Positions 34,146 to 42,984 of a stretch of 64,000 nt of DNA are shown piece by piece. Within the stretch, counting starts at the first letter, position 1. Every line of letters begins with the position of its first letter. The DNA comes from Bradyrhizobium tropiciagri (GTDB taxonomy: Bacteria; Pseudomonadota; Alphaproteobacteria; Rhizobiales; Xanthobacteraceae), in contig NZ_LFLZ01000023.1 of assembly GCF_001189845.1 (NCBI RefSeq), positions 1 through 64,000 on the forward strand, read 5' to 3'. Both the position numbers and the translations under genes were made by a program. The notes under the pieces were generated by a model. The model saw nothing but the letters and a program-made list of their open reading frames with translations, did no database searches and had not been told where the DNA came from.

Positions 34146-34352
34146 ATGCGCTCACAATCGACGGCAGGGTTCTTGGGCGCATTGGTCGCAGCCATCGCGC
34201 TGGCGGCCGCGTTCATCTACGGGCCGTCGCCGAGCCAGCTCCGTAACCCGACCCAGCCCGCAGCAGCGCCGCAGGCGGCACCCGCCGCCGAGGCCGCGCC
34301 GGCGGCCCCGGTGCCACGCGGCCCGGTGATCCGGGAAGTCCCGAACAACTAG
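34146..34352 (+). CDS. Small membrane-anchored Ala/Pro-rich protein
   Basis: 68 aa from ATG 34146, 9 bases after GAGGGG. One N-terminal transmembrane segment (GFLGALVAAIALAAAFIYG) leads to an Ala/Pro-rich tail. No domain is recognised. Such short anchors are frequent but poorly conserved, so moderate confidence only. Confidence 0.5.
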   Translation: MRSQSTAGFLGALVAAIALAAAFIYGPSPSQLRNPTQPAAAPQAAPAAEAAPAAPVPRGPVIREVPNN

Positions 34353-34603
34353 CGCCCTCCAGACCGCCCCTTGCAAACCGCATGGCGGCTTCCTATCTGG
34401 CTCATAACGGCGACGTTGCAGCTTAAGGGCTCCGGCGCTGGGACGACCACGACAAAGTCGGCTGCGCCGGATGTACGCGCGCCCCTTGTTCGTGGTCGTT
34501 GGCATTTTCAGGGGTATTTTGCCCCGTTTTCCCGCTTTCCGAGACCGCGTTTGGGCCGGCCCGCCTTGGCAGCGGGGGAGGCTGCGGCTATACGCTGGCG
34601 CTC

Positions 34604-35737
34604 ATGAACGAAGCCATCAAGCCGAGCCCCGAAACCGCATTGCCGGCAGCAAGTCTGCCGCAGCTTTCGGTGGTCGTCCCGACCTTCAACGAACGCGACA
34701 ATGTCACGGTGCTGTACCGCCGGCTCGACGCGACCCTGAAGGACGTGTCCTGGGAGGTCATCTTCGTCGATGACAATTCGCCCGACGGAACCTGGGACGT
34801 GGTGCGCGCGCTGGCTCGGAAGGATTCCCGCGTGCGCTGCATCCGCCGAATCGGCCGGCGCGGCCTGTCCGGCGCCTGCATCGAGGGCATCCTGGCCTCG
34901 AGCGCGCCCTATGCCGCCGTCATGGACGCCGACCTGCAGCATGACGAGACCCAGCTCCCGAAGATGCTGGGGCTGCTGCAGAGCGGCGAGGCCGAGCTCG
35001 TGGTCGGCAGCCGCTACATCGAGGGCTACAAGGCCGACGGCTTCAACAAGCAGCGCGCCGGCGCCAGCGCCTTCGCCACCGAGATCGCGCGCCGCGCGCT
35101 GAAGGTCGAGGTCGCCGATCCCATGAGCGGCTTCTTCATGATCCGCCGCGACCGTTTCGAGCAGCTCGCGCCGCAGCTCTCGACCCAGGGCTTCAAGATC
35201 CTGCTCGACGTCGTGGCGACGGCGGAGGGCAAGCTGCGCACGGTCGAGATTCCCTACACGTTCGGTGCCCGCCAGCATGGCGAGAGCAAGCTCGATTCGA
35301 TGGTCGCGCTCGACTTCCTCGGCCTCGTGCTGGCGAAGCTGACCAACGACCTGATCTCGCTGCGCTTCATCCTGTTCGCCGCAGTCGGTGGGCTCGGCCT
35401 GCTGGTGCATCTCAGCGTACTGTTCATCGCGCTGGAACTGTTCAAGGCGCCGTTCCCGGAGGCCCAGGCCACCGGCGCGATTGTCGCCATGACCAGCAAC
35501 TTCATCCTCAACAATTTCCTGACCTACCGCGACCAGCGGCTGAAGGGCTTTGGCATCCTGGGCGGCCTGCTGTTGTTCTATCTGGTCTGCAGTGTCGGCC
35601 TGCTGGCCAATGTCGGCGTCGCGTTCTCGGTCTACGACCAGGAGCCGATCTGGTGGCTTGCGGGCGCGGCCGGCGCGCTGATGGGCGTGGTGTGGAACTA
35701 CGCGATGTCCGGGCTGTTCGTCTGGCGCAAGCGATGA
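34604..35737 (+). CDS. GT2 polyprenyl-phosphate sugar transferase fused to GtrA membrane domain
   Basis: 377 aa. The N-terminal domain (about 20-240) is a dolichol-phosphate-mannose-synthase-type GT2: LSVVVPTFNERDNV, FVDDNSPDGTWDV, VMDADLQHDETQ (DxD) and GSRYIEGYKADGF. The C-terminal ~130 residues form a four-helix GtrA domain ending GLFVWRKR. It would charge undecaprenyl phosphate with a sugar and help flip it. The start at 34604 (MNEAIKPSPETAL) avoids a long non-conserved upstream frame. The neighbouring GT39 enzyme would use the lipid-linked sugar. Confidence 0.87.
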   Translation: MNEAIKPSPETALPAASLPQLSVVVPTFNERDNVTVLYRRLDATLKDVSWEVIFVDDNSPDGTWDVVRALARKDSRVRCIRRIGRRGLSGACIEGILASSAPYAAVMDADLQHDETQLPKMLGLLQSGEAELVVGSRYIEGYKADGFNKQRAGASAFATEIARRALKVEVADPMSGFFMIRRDRFEQLAPQLSTQGFKILLDVVATAEGKLRTVEIPYTFGARQHGESKLDSMVALDFLGLVLAKLTNDLISLRFILFAAVGGLGLLVHLSVLFIALELFKAPFPEAQATGAIVAMTSNFILNNFLTYRDQRLKGFGILGGLLLFYLVCSVGLLANVGVAFSVYDQEPIWWLAGAAGALMGVVWNYAMSGLFVWRKR

Positions 35738-35744
35738 CGGTGGC

Positions 35745-37247
35745 ATGAACGCGAACGAGGCGCGGCTGGCCCGGAACACCGCGCTTGCGGTGTGCGCGCT
35801 GGTCGGGTTGCGGCTGGCCGCCGCCGCATGGACGCCGCTGACCTTCGACGAAGCCTATTACTGGATGTGGTCGAAGTCGCTCGCCGGCGGCTATTACGAC
35901 CATCCGCCGATGGTCGCGGTGGTGATCCGGCTCGGCACCATGATTGCGGGCGATACGCCGCTCGGCGTGCGCCTGGTGTCGATCCTGCTCGCATTGCCGA
36001 TGAGCTGGGCGATCTACCGGGCGGCCGAAATCCTGTTCGGCGGCCAGCGCATCGCCGCGAGCGCGACCATCCTGCTCAACGTCACGCTGATGGCCGCTGT
36101 CGGCACCTTGATCGTGACACCGGATGCGCCGCTGCTGGTTGCGTCCAGCTTCCTGCTGTATGCGCTCGCGAAGGTGCTGGAGAGCGGCCGCGGCGCCTGG
36201 TGGCTTGCGGTCGGTGCCAGCGCCGGCCTGGCGCTGCTGTCGAAATACACCGCGCTGTTCTTTGGTCCCGCGATCCTGATCTGGCTTGCGAGCGTGCCGA
36301 AGCTGCGGCGCTGGTTTCTCTCGCTGTGGCTCTATCTCGGCGGCCTGGTTGCGGCCGGCCTGTTCGCGCCGGTCATCCTCTGGAATGCCGATCACCACTG
36401 GGTGTCCTTCATCAAGCAGATGGGGCGGGCCCGGATCGAGGACTTCCGGCCGACCTATATCGCCGAGCTGATCCCGACCCAGTTTGCATTCGCGACGCCG
36501 TTGGTCTTCATCCTCGGCGTGATGGGACTCTATGCGCTGTACCGGCGCCGCGCCGGCGCGATGGCCGCGCGCGTGCTGATCAACGGCATGTTCTGGACCA
36601 TCGTGGTCTACTTCACCTGGCACGCGCTGCACGCGCGGGTCGAGGCCAACTGGTTCGCGCCGGTCTATCCGGCTTTCGCGGTGGCGGCCGCGGTCGCGGC
36701 AATCCAGGTGCAGTGGGCGCCGCGCGAGCAGCGCACGATCGATTTCTGCCGCCGCTGGGCTGCGCCCACAGGCGTCGTACTGTTCGCACTGCTGATCGTG
36801 CAAGCCAATACCGGCATGCTCTCGGGTTACCGCCGCGACGCCACCGTGCGCAGCGTCGGCGTCGGCTGGCAGGAACTCGCTGATAAGATCGAGGCGGCGC
36901 GTGTGCGATCTGGCGCGAGCTGCGTGCTGGCGCCGGACTACGGCACCACCGGCTGGCTTGCCTTCTATCTCCCCAAGGGCACCTGCGTCGTACAGCAGGG
37001 CCAGCGCATTCGCTGGGTCAACATATCAGAGCCGAGCCCGACGCAGCTGTCCGGCAAGCTATTGTACGTGCATGAGGTCGAGCAGGAGATGCCGGCCGCG
37101 ATGCGCGACAATTTCGCCCATGTCGAAACGGTGGGTGAGGCCAAACGCATGCGCGGGCCGCTGGTGATCGAGACCTACGCGCTCGATCTGCTGGAGGGGG
37201 CAAAGGGCGACGTCCTGGACCGTTCGCCGCCCCCGGAACTGCAATAA
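35745..37247 (+). CDS. GT39/ArnT-like lipid-linked sugar transferase
   Basis: 500 aa integral membrane glycosyltransferase, family 39/83 type. The catalytic acidic loop TFDEAYYWMWSKSL follows the first helix. YYDHPPMVAVVIRLG and the LIVTPDAPLLVASSFLLYAL segments are typical of ArnT/PMT-like proteins. About 10-11 helices are followed by a soluble C-terminal domain. It starts 8 bases after the GT2-GtrA gene, so the two form one operon and probably decorate an envelope glycan, lipid A or protein. The sugar is unknown. Confidence 0.87.
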   Translation: MNANEARLARNTALAVCALVGLRLAAAAWTPLTFDEAYYWMWSKSLAGGYYDHPPMVAVVIRLGTMIAGDTPLGVRLVSILLALPMSWAIYRAAEILFGGQRIAASATILLNVTLMAAVGTLIVTPDAPLLVASSFLLYALAKVLESGRGAWWLAVGASAGLALLSKYTALFFGPAILIWLASVPKLRRWFLSLWLYLGGLVAAGLFAPVILWNADHHWVSFIKQMGRARIEDFRPTYIAELIPTQFAFATPLVFILGVMGLYALYRRRAGAMAARVLINGMFWTIVVYFTWHALHARVEANWFAPVYPAFAVAAAVAAIQVQWAPREQRTIDFCRRWAAPTGVVLFALLIVQANTGMLSGYRRDATVRSVGVGWQELADKIEAARVRSGASCVLAPDYGTTGWLAFYLPKGTCVVQQGQRIRWVNISEPSPTQLSGKLLYVHEVEQEMPAAMRDNFAHVETVGEAKRMRGPLVIETYALDLLEGAKGDVLDRSPPPELQ

Positions 37248-37325
37248 GATCGTCGCCGTTGAGTGTCGGATCGCCCGAGGCCGGGTCGTCTTCCAGGAAG
37301 CCCGTCAACCACGCGAGGTTCCAAC

Positions 37326-38021
37326 ATGACCAGTTCCGTCCTCAAGCCCGCCGCCGAGCTCGCCAGCACCAACACCAGACGCTTTCCCAATGAGAGCGCG
37401 GAGTATCGCCGCGCGCGCCAGGCGCTGCTCGTCGAGGAGATCGAGCTGCGTCGTCATATCGAGCGCGTCGCCGAGTTGCGCCGCGCGCTGCCGCCGGGCG
37501 GCGAGGTGACCAAAGCCTATGAGTTCATTGGTGAGGCCGCTACGGCCTCGCTTGCTGATCTGTTCGGCAGCAAGTCCACGCTGATCATCTATAGCTACAT
37601 GTTCGGCCCGCAGCGCGAGAAGCCGTGTCCGATGTGCACGTCGTTCATGAGCACGTGGGAGCAGAAGTTGCCCGACATCGAGCAGCGCGTGTCGTTGGTG
37701 TTCACGGCGCGCTCGCCGATCGCACGGTTGATCGAGGCGAAAAAGGCGCGCGGCTGGACGCGTCACAAGATCTACTCGGATCCGTCGGGTGACTACACCC
37801 GCGACTATGTCAACAAAGATGACAGCGATTTGCCCGGCTACAATGTCTTCACGCGCCACGACGGCACGATCCGGCATTTCTGGGGAGGCGAAATGGGCGG
37901 AGGCACGATGGACCCCGGCCAGGACCCGCGAGGCGCGCCGGACATGGATCCGCTCTGGACCTTGCTCGACACCACGCGCGAGGGCCGCGGCGCGGACTGG
38001 TATCCGAAGCTCAGCTATTGA
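37326..38021 (+). CDS. DUF899 thioredoxin-like protein
   Basis: 231 aa. Start at 37326 (MTSSVLKPAAELAS). The family core is plain: RRARQALLVEEIELRRHIE, STLIIYSYMFGPQREKPCPM with the CxxC-like CPMC, and the C-terminal LPGYNVFTRHDGTIRHFWGGEM. DUF899 proteins have a thioredoxin-like fold. Function is unknown, a role with thiols is plausible. It is a single gene. Confidence 0.85.
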   Translation: MTSSVLKPAAELASTNTRRFPNESAEYRRARQALLVEEIELRRHIERVAELRRALPPGGEVTKAYEFIGEAATASLADLFGSKSTLIIYSYMFGPQREKPCPMCTSFMSTWEQKLPDIEQRVSLVFTARSPIARLIEAKKARGWTRHKIYSDPSGDYTRDYVNKDDSDLPGYNVFTRHDGTIRHFWGGEMGGGTMDPGQDPRGAPDMDPLWTLLDTTREGRGADWYPKLSY

Positions 38022-38092
38022 GGGATGGTTTTTGCTCGATCCCCGCGCGATTACGGGGCGATTGGGAAGGAAATTCTCCCTAGGATTTATCT

Positions 38093-38145
38093 CGGCATGC
38101 GGCGGCGGAGCCGCATGCCGGAATGTCCCATCATGGGACAAAAAA
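38093..38145. other. Two strong hairpins after the DUF899 gene
   Basis: An 11-bp perfect stem CGGCATGCGGC / GCCGCATGCCG (38093-38103, 38110-38120), then a palindrome TGTCCCAT-C-ATGGGACA (38124-38140) followed by five A. The first may end transcription of DUF899. 38022-38335 holds no gene. Confidence 0.55.
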
Positions 38146-38224
38146 GCCGTTTTGGCGGTCCAATGTCATCTTAAAAAAGCCCTACGCCACAGGCACTTCC
38201 CGCGTTGCAGGGGATCGCATCCGG

Positions 38225-38240
38225 TTAAGTCGCATTTAAC
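38225..38240 (+). promoter_or_regulatory. CtrA-binding box TTAA-N7-TTAAC
   Basis: TTAAGTCGCATTTAAC matches the alphaproteobacterial CtrA consensus exactly, 96 bases before the start of the Tlde1-like gene. A further TTAA lies at 38252-38255. It implies cell-cycle control of a cell-wall gene. Confidence 0.65.
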
Positions 38241-38335
38241 TAAAAGTCGCCTTAATGGCCGCCTGTGCCCCCGCGCGACGTTGAGCCGAACACCGTTCGA
38301 CCGTGCGTCGAGTGAGGGACAAAGGTGGACCTGTT

Positions 38336-39589
38336 TTGAGCGCCGGGCGTATGGGTACGAGTGCGAGTGCGTATGTTCTTGGGGCGCCAAGCCGCAAGAA
38401 ATCCTCCCGAAAAATCCTCCCACAGCATTTCCTCGGCAGCGCCGCGGTGGCGGGGCTGGTGCTTGGCTGCGCCTGGACCGTCTACGCCAATATCTTTGCA
38501 GCGAACGTCTATCCGTCGGTCGGCAGTGCGTCGTTCGATGCGCCGGTGGTGAAGCGGCCTGTCGCCGTCGCCGCACGGCCGGCCCCCGCGTTCAACGAGG
38601 TGTTCGCGTCCCTGACGCCGGCGTCGGCGGCTCCCGCCAAGACCGAGGTGGCGAAGTCGGAAGCGCCGGCACCTTCGCTTATGTTTAACGATCGGTTTGC
38701 GGCGGCCTCGCCCGAGGGCGTTGCGTCCAGCGTCGTGGCCGACGCCGCAACGCAGATCGACCCGATCAAGCAGGCGGCCGCTGCGCCAAAGGCCGAAGCG
38801 GCGAGGGCGGTCGCAACTGCAGAGCTCGCCGAAACATCGAAGCCGTTGCCAGCGCCGAAATCGGTCGAGACCGCCAAGAAGCAAGCCGCCGCCAATCTGA
38901 AGGTGGCGCTGAACGATCCCGCCGCCAATGTGCAGCCCAAGGCGGCTGAGAAGGCTTCCGACCCGAAGCCGGCCGAGGTCAAGCAAGCCGTGAAATCCAG
39001 CGGCGTTCGCGACATGGCCGCGCGCGCCAAGGCCGCGGTGATGTCGATCGCATCGAGCGAACGGCAGACCATGGTCGAGAAGCTGTGGGGCAAGCGCGAG
39101 TCAAGCGGTGGGCTGCTCTCCTTCGCCTCGGCCGATGCCAATGTCACCGGCAGCATCCCCTCGACGCTTGACCAGAACCCGATGCTCGGCGGCTCGCCGC
39201 CCTATGACCGCCAGACCGCGGTCTACGACATCTCGGCCAAGACCGTGTATCTGCCCGACGGCACGCGGCTCGAGGCGCATTCCGGCCTCGGCTCGAGGCT
39301 CGACGATCCCAGGTCCTCGCACATGAAGATGGTCGGCGTGACGCCGCCGCACATCTACGAGCTCAAGCCGCGCGAAGCACTGTTCCACGGCGTGCCGGCG
39401 CTGCGCCTCAATCCGATCGGCGGCGAAGGCAAGATCTTCAACCGCGATGGTCTGCTCGCGCACACCTTCATGCTCGGCCCGAACGGCGACTCCAACGGCT
39501 GCGTCTCGTTCAAGGACTATTACGCGTTCCTCGACGCCTACCGCAACAAGGGCATCCGCCGTCTCGCGGTGCTCGCGCGGATTCAATAG
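38336..39589 (+). CDS. Tlde1-like (DUF2778) L,D-transpeptidase-fold protein
   Basis: 417 aa. I place the start at TTG 38336 (MSAGRMGTSAS), 8 bases after AGGTGG. ATG 38351 is the alternative. One transmembrane anchor (about 33-52) is followed by a long Ala/Lys/Pro-rich low-complexity region (about 55-260). The C-terminal Tlde1/DUF2778 domain carries His376 and Cys389 in SNGCVSF, the YkuD-like catalytic pair. It would cleave or cross-link peptidoglycan stems in the periplasm. Family members include T6SS effectors, but no T6SS gene is nearby and the anchor plus CtrA box suggest housekeeping wall growth. Confidence 0.82.
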   Translation: MSAGRMGTSASAYVLGAPSRKKSSRKILPQHFLGSAAVAGLVLGCAWTVYANIFAANVYPSVGSASFDAPVVKRPVAVAARPAPAFNEVFASLTPASAAPAKTEVAKSEAPAPSLMFNDRFAAASPEGVASSVVADAATQIDPIKQAAAAPKAEAARAVATAELAETSKPLPAPKSVETAKKQAAANLKVALNDPAANVQPKAAEKASDPKPAEVKQAVKSSGVRDMAARAKAAVMSIASSERQTMVEKLWGKRESSGGLLSFASADANVTGSIPSTLDQNPMLGGSPPYDRQTAVYDISAKTVYLPDGTRLEAHSGLGSRLDDPRSSHMKMVGVTPPHIYELKPREALFHGVPALRLNPIGGEGKIFNRDGLLAHTFMLGPNGDSNGCVSFKDYYAFLDAYRNKGIRRLAVLARIQ

Positions 39590-39700
39590 GCGCCAACTGC
39601 CGGACGGGCGGGGCGCTCCACGCCCGCGCGTTGTGCGACGAAGTCCAGGTTCCTGTCCGAAGGTCGGTGTGCCGTTCCCTTGAAAGGCTGCGGAGAGCGC

Positions 39701-39716
39701 TATATCCTGCGATATA
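39701..39716. promoter_or_regulatory. TATATC-CTGC-GATATA dyad upstream of the AcoR-like gene
   Basis: Perfect 6-bp arms with a 4-base centre, 70 bases before the regulator start. A TTGAAA lies at 39680-39685, 15 bases before TATATC, so this could be promoter plus operator. Function not shown. Confidence 0.4.
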
Positions 39717-39785
39717 CAAAGGTGCCAGGGCTAACAGCGCCGCGCTCCCGAGGGTCACAGAGCCCGCGGAGCAGGGGAGGAGAGC

Positions 39786-40742
39786 ATGAGCCGGTCGCCG
39801 GGCGTCATGCACACGGACAAGGTTCTCGACGTGCTTGCCGGAGGCGGAGCGCCATCCGACCTGTCGGCGTCGTGGCGCCGGTCCGGCCATCTGCATGCGC
39901 TCGATCCGGCGAGCCGCCTGCCGTCGCATCGGCTCGGCCAGGCCGAAATCGCTGCTGCACAGCAGCGCCTCGGTGAATTCCTGAAAGTCGCCCAGAGCAC
40001 GCTCGACCGGCTGTTCCTTGCGGTGGGCGGTGTCGGCTGCTCGGTGCTGCTCGCGGACCGCGACGGTGTCGTCGTCGACCGGCGCGGTGCGGGCGCCGAT
40101 GACGCGACGTTCAACGCCTGGGGGCTCTGGACCGGTGCGGTCTGGAGCGAGAAGTACGAGGGGACCAACGGCATCGGCACCTGCATCGTCGAGAAGCGGC
40201 CGCTGTCGATCGACCGCGAACAGCACTTCTTCACCCGCAATTCCGCGCTGTTCTGCACCACCGCGCCGATCTTCGACGAGAATGGCGAGTTGGCCGCAGC
40301 CCTCGACGTGTCGTCCTGCCGGGCCGACCTGACCGACGGATTTTCCCGGCTGATCGCGACCACGGTCACCGACGCGGCGCGGGTGACCGAGGCTGAGAAT
40401 TTTCGCCGGGCGTTTCCCTATGCGCGAATTCTCCTGACGCCGCGGAGCGAACGCGCCATCAATTCGCTGCTGGCGGTGGATCGCGACGACCTCGTGATTG
40501 GTGCAACGCGGGCTGCGCGCCGCGCGCTCGGCCTCAGCGCAGCGTCGCTGGCGCGGCCATTGCCGGCGGCCGATCTGATCGGCGAGACCCGCGACGATGG
40601 TGGGCTCGTTGCCGCGGAACGTGCAGCTTTGCAGCGTGCGCTGGCGCGGGCCGGCGGCAACGTGTCGAAAGCCGCCAGGGACCTCGATATGTCCCGCGCG
40701 ACATTGCATCGGAAGCTGAAGCAGTTCGGCCTGCACCGCTAG
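39786..40742 (+). CDS. AcoR-like regulator with GAF and Fis-type HTH domains, no AAA+ domain
   Basis: 318 aa. The N-terminal segment SASWRRSGHLHALDPAS is the family entry motif of AcoR-type activators. A GAF sensor follows (about 60-200, WTGAVWSEKYEGTNGIGTCI, DENGELAAALDVSS). The C-terminus is a Fis-type helix-turn-helix (RALARAGGNVSKAARDLDMS, RATLHRKLKQFGL). The sigma-54-contacting AAA+ domain of AcoR is absent, so it cannot drive sigma-54 promoters by the usual mechanism. It directly precedes aldehyde dehydrogenase and DUF779, genes that such regulators control elsewhere. Confidence 0.85.
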   Translation: MSRSPGVMHTDKVLDVLAGGGAPSDLSASWRRSGHLHALDPASRLPSHRLGQAEIAAAQQRLGEFLKVAQSTLDRLFLAVGGVGCSVLLADRDGVVVDRRGAGADDATFNAWGLWTGAVWSEKYEGTNGIGTCIVEKRPLSIDREQHFFTRNSALFCTTAPIFDENGELAAALDVSSCRADLTDGFSRLIATTVTDAARVTEAENFRRAFPYARILLTPRSERAINSLLAVDRDDLVIGATRAARRALGLSAASLARPLPAADLIGETRDDGGLVAAERAALQRALARAGGNVSKAARDLDMSRATLHRKLKQFGLHR

Positions 40743-40810
40743 GACGCTCCTGCAAGGCTCGAAATCGGCATCCGAAGCGCTGATGCGCCTGTACCAATTT
40801 GCGGCGCACT

Positions 40811-40830
40811 CTGTCTCAGATTTGCGACAG
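40811..40830. promoter_or_regulatory. CTGTCTCA-GATT-TGCGACAG dyad, probable regulator site
   Basis: Eight-base arms with one mismatch around a four-base centre, located 100 bases before the aldehyde dehydrogenase start. TGTC-GACA dyads are typical of AcoR/AdhR-type binding sites. No clear -24/-12 element follows. Confidence 0.55.
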
Positions 40831-40930
40831 TTCCCCTGCGTCCGTTGGGGCGAGCATCTGTTCTGTCCGCCTGATTTGGCCGAGCGTCCCGGCCAACGCC
40901 GTGTGCATCGGCGTGCCAACGGAGGAACAC

Positions 40931-42448
40931 ATGAACAAGGTTGACATGCAGTCCGTGCTCAAGGCGCCGTTTGCCCAGCGCTACGGCAATTTCATCGGCG
41001 GCGAATGGCGCGAGCCCCATTCCGGAAAGTATTTCGACAACGTATCTCCGGTGACGGGACTTCCGATCTGCGAGATCCCGCGCTCGGATGCTGCTGACAT
41101 CGAGGCCGCGCTCGATGCGGCGCATGCGGCGAAGGACGCCTGGGGCAAGACCAGCGTCGCCGAGCGCTCGCTGATCCTCAACAGGATCGCCGACCGGATG
41201 GAAGCCAATCTCGAAAAGCTCGCCACCGCCGAGACCTGGGACAATGGCAAGCCGATCCGCGAGACCATGGCGGCCGACATGCCGCTCGCCATCGACCACT
41301 TCCGCTATTTCGCCAGTGCGATCCGCGGCCAGGAGGGCTCGATCTCCGAGATCGATCATGACACCGTCGCCTATCACTTTCACGAGCCGCTCGGCGTGGT
41401 CGGGCAGATCATTCCCTGGAATTTCCCGATCCTGATGGCGGTCTGGAAGCTCGCGCCGGCGCTCGCCGCCGGCAACTGCGTGGTGCTCAAGCCGGCCGAG
41501 CAGACCCCGGCATCGATCATGACCTTGCTCGAACTGATCGGCGATCTCTTGCCCAAGGGCGTGCTGAACGTTGTCAACGGCTTCGGCCTCGAGGCCGGCA
41601 AGCCGCTCGCGTCGTCGAACCGGATCGCCAAGATCGCCTTCACCGGCGAGACCACGACCGGCCGGCTGATCATGCAGTACGCCTCGCAGAACCTGATCCC
41701 GGTGACGCTCGAGCTCGGCGGCAAGTCGCCGAACATCTTCTTTAGGGATGTCTGCGCGGAAGACGATGACTTCTTCGATAAGGCGATCGAAGGCTTCGTG
41801 ATGTTCGCGCTCAACCAGGGCGAGGTCTGCACCTGCCCGAGCCGCGCGCTGATCCACGAATCGATCTACGACCGCTTCATGGAGCGCGCGTTGAAGCGCG
41901 TCGCGGCGATCACCCAGGGCAGCCCGCTCGACCCGACCACGATGATCGGCGCGCAGGCCTCGTCCGAGCAGCTCGAGAAGATCCTCTCCTATATCGACAT
42001 CGGCAAGAAGGAGGGCGCCAAGGTGCTGGCCGGCGGCGAGCGCAACAATCTCGGCGGCGGACTGTCGGGCGGCTATTACGTCAAGCCGACGGTGTTCGAG
42101 GGCAACAACAAGATGCGCGTGTTCCAGGAGGAGATCTTCGGGCCGGTGGTGTCGGTCACGACCTTCAAGACCGACGAGGAGGCGCTTTCGATCGCCAACG
42201 ACACGCTCTATGGCCTCGGCGCGGGCGTCTGGAGCCGCGATGCCAATCGCTGCTATCGCTTCGGCCGCGCCATCCAGGCCGGCCGGGTCTGGACCAATTG
42301 CTACCATGCCTATCCGGCGCACGCGGCGTTCGGCGGCTACAAGCAGTCCGGCGTCGGCCGTGAGAACCACAAGATGATGCTCGACCATTACCAGCAGACC
42401 AAGAACATGCTGGTGAGCTACAGCGCGAAGAAGCTGGGCTTCTTCTGA
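40931..42448 (+). CDS. NAD-dependent aldehyde dehydrogenase (AldB/acetaldehyde type)
   Basis: 505 aa. Start at 40931 with a GGAGGA site. The catalytic pair is Glu261 (LELGGKSPN) and Cys300 (NQGEVCTCPSR), with the cofactor-side PWNFPILMAVWKLAPALAAG. The sequence type and length fit the acetaldehyde dehydrogenase group used in ethanol and acetoin metabolism. It forms a unit with the preceding GAF-Fis regulator and the following DUF779 gene. Confidence 0.9.
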   Translation: MNKVDMQSVLKAPFAQRYGNFIGGEWREPHSGKYFDNVSPVTGLPICEIPRSDAADIEAALDAAHAAKDAWGKTSVAERSLILNRIADRMEANLEKLATAETWDNGKPIRETMAADMPLAIDHFRYFASAIRGQEGSISEIDHDTVAYHFHEPLGVVGQIIPWNFPILMAVWKLAPALAAGNCVVLKPAEQTPASIMTLLELIGDLLPKGVLNVVNGFGLEAGKPLASSNRIAKIAFTGETTTGRLIMQYASQNLIPVTLELGGKSPNIFFRDVCAEDDDFFDKAIEGFVMFALNQGEVCTCPSRALIHESIYDRFMERALKRVAAITQGSPLDPTTMIGAQASSEQLEKILSYIDIGKKEGAKVLAGGERNNLGGGLSGGYYVKPTVFEGNNKMRVFQEEIFGPVVSVTTFKTDEEALSIANDTLYGLGAGVWSRDANRCYRFGRAIQAGRVWTNCYHAYPAHAAFGGYKQSGVGRENHKMMLDHYQQTKNMLVSYSAKKLGFF

Positions 42449-42530
42449 GGGCTCGGCCCTTGTCTCGGGGCGAGGCAAACGACAGGTTTCGGCGGGATGT
42501 CCCGCCGGAGCCTCCATCACGGAGGCCGAG

Positions 42531-42881
42531 ATGGCTGACAAGGTGACCGCGACGCCGGCTGCGCTGAAACTGATTGCGGAGATCGTCGCTGATCACGGGC
42601 CGGTGCTGTTTCACCAGTCCGGCGGCTGCTGCGACGGTTCGTCGCCGATGTGCTATCCGATAGGCGAATTCCTGATCGGCGACCACGACGTCAAACTCGG
42701 CGAGATCGGCGGCGCGCCGTTCTACATCAGCGGTTCGCAATACGACGTTTGGAAGCACACCGACCTGATCATCGACGTCGTTCCCGGCCGCGGCGGCATG
42801 TTCTCGCTCGACAACGGGCGCGAACGCCGGTTCCTGACCCGGTCCGAGATCTGCGCGCTGCCGCCGCGCGAGGCGGAATAG
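42531..42881 (+). CDS. DUF779 family protein
   Basis: 116 aa. Typical features are LFHQSGGCCDGSSPMCYP with a cysteine cluster, FYISGSQYDVWKHTDLIIDV and GRGGMFSLDNGRERRFLTR. DUF779 genes are repeatedly found beside aldehyde dehydrogenases of this type, so an accessory or protective role in aldehyde oxidation is inferred. 82 bases separate it from the dehydrogenase. Confidence 0.86.
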   Translation: MADKVTATPAALKLIAEIVADHGPVLFHQSGGCCDGSSPMCYPIGEFLIGDHDVKLGEIGGAPFYISGSQYDVWKHTDLIIDVVPGRGGMFSLDNGRERRFLTRSEICALPPREAE

Positions 42882-42984
42882 GGCGCCGCGACCGGCGCCG
42901 ATCTGGAACTGGAGGCCATTGTCGCTATACTGTGCTGATCCAAAGCGAGGCCAAGCTCGGCAACGGATCTGGTGCAAAGCGAAC

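Noticed and set aside
38336..39589. T6SS effector call for the Tlde1-like protein
   Set aside because: No T6SS structural or immunity genes nearby, and the protein has an N-terminal membrane anchor and a CtrA box.
40739..42541. 600-codon minus-strand ORF opposite aldehyde dehydrogenase
   Set aside because: Antisense shadow. The dehydrogenase is complete with catalytic residues.
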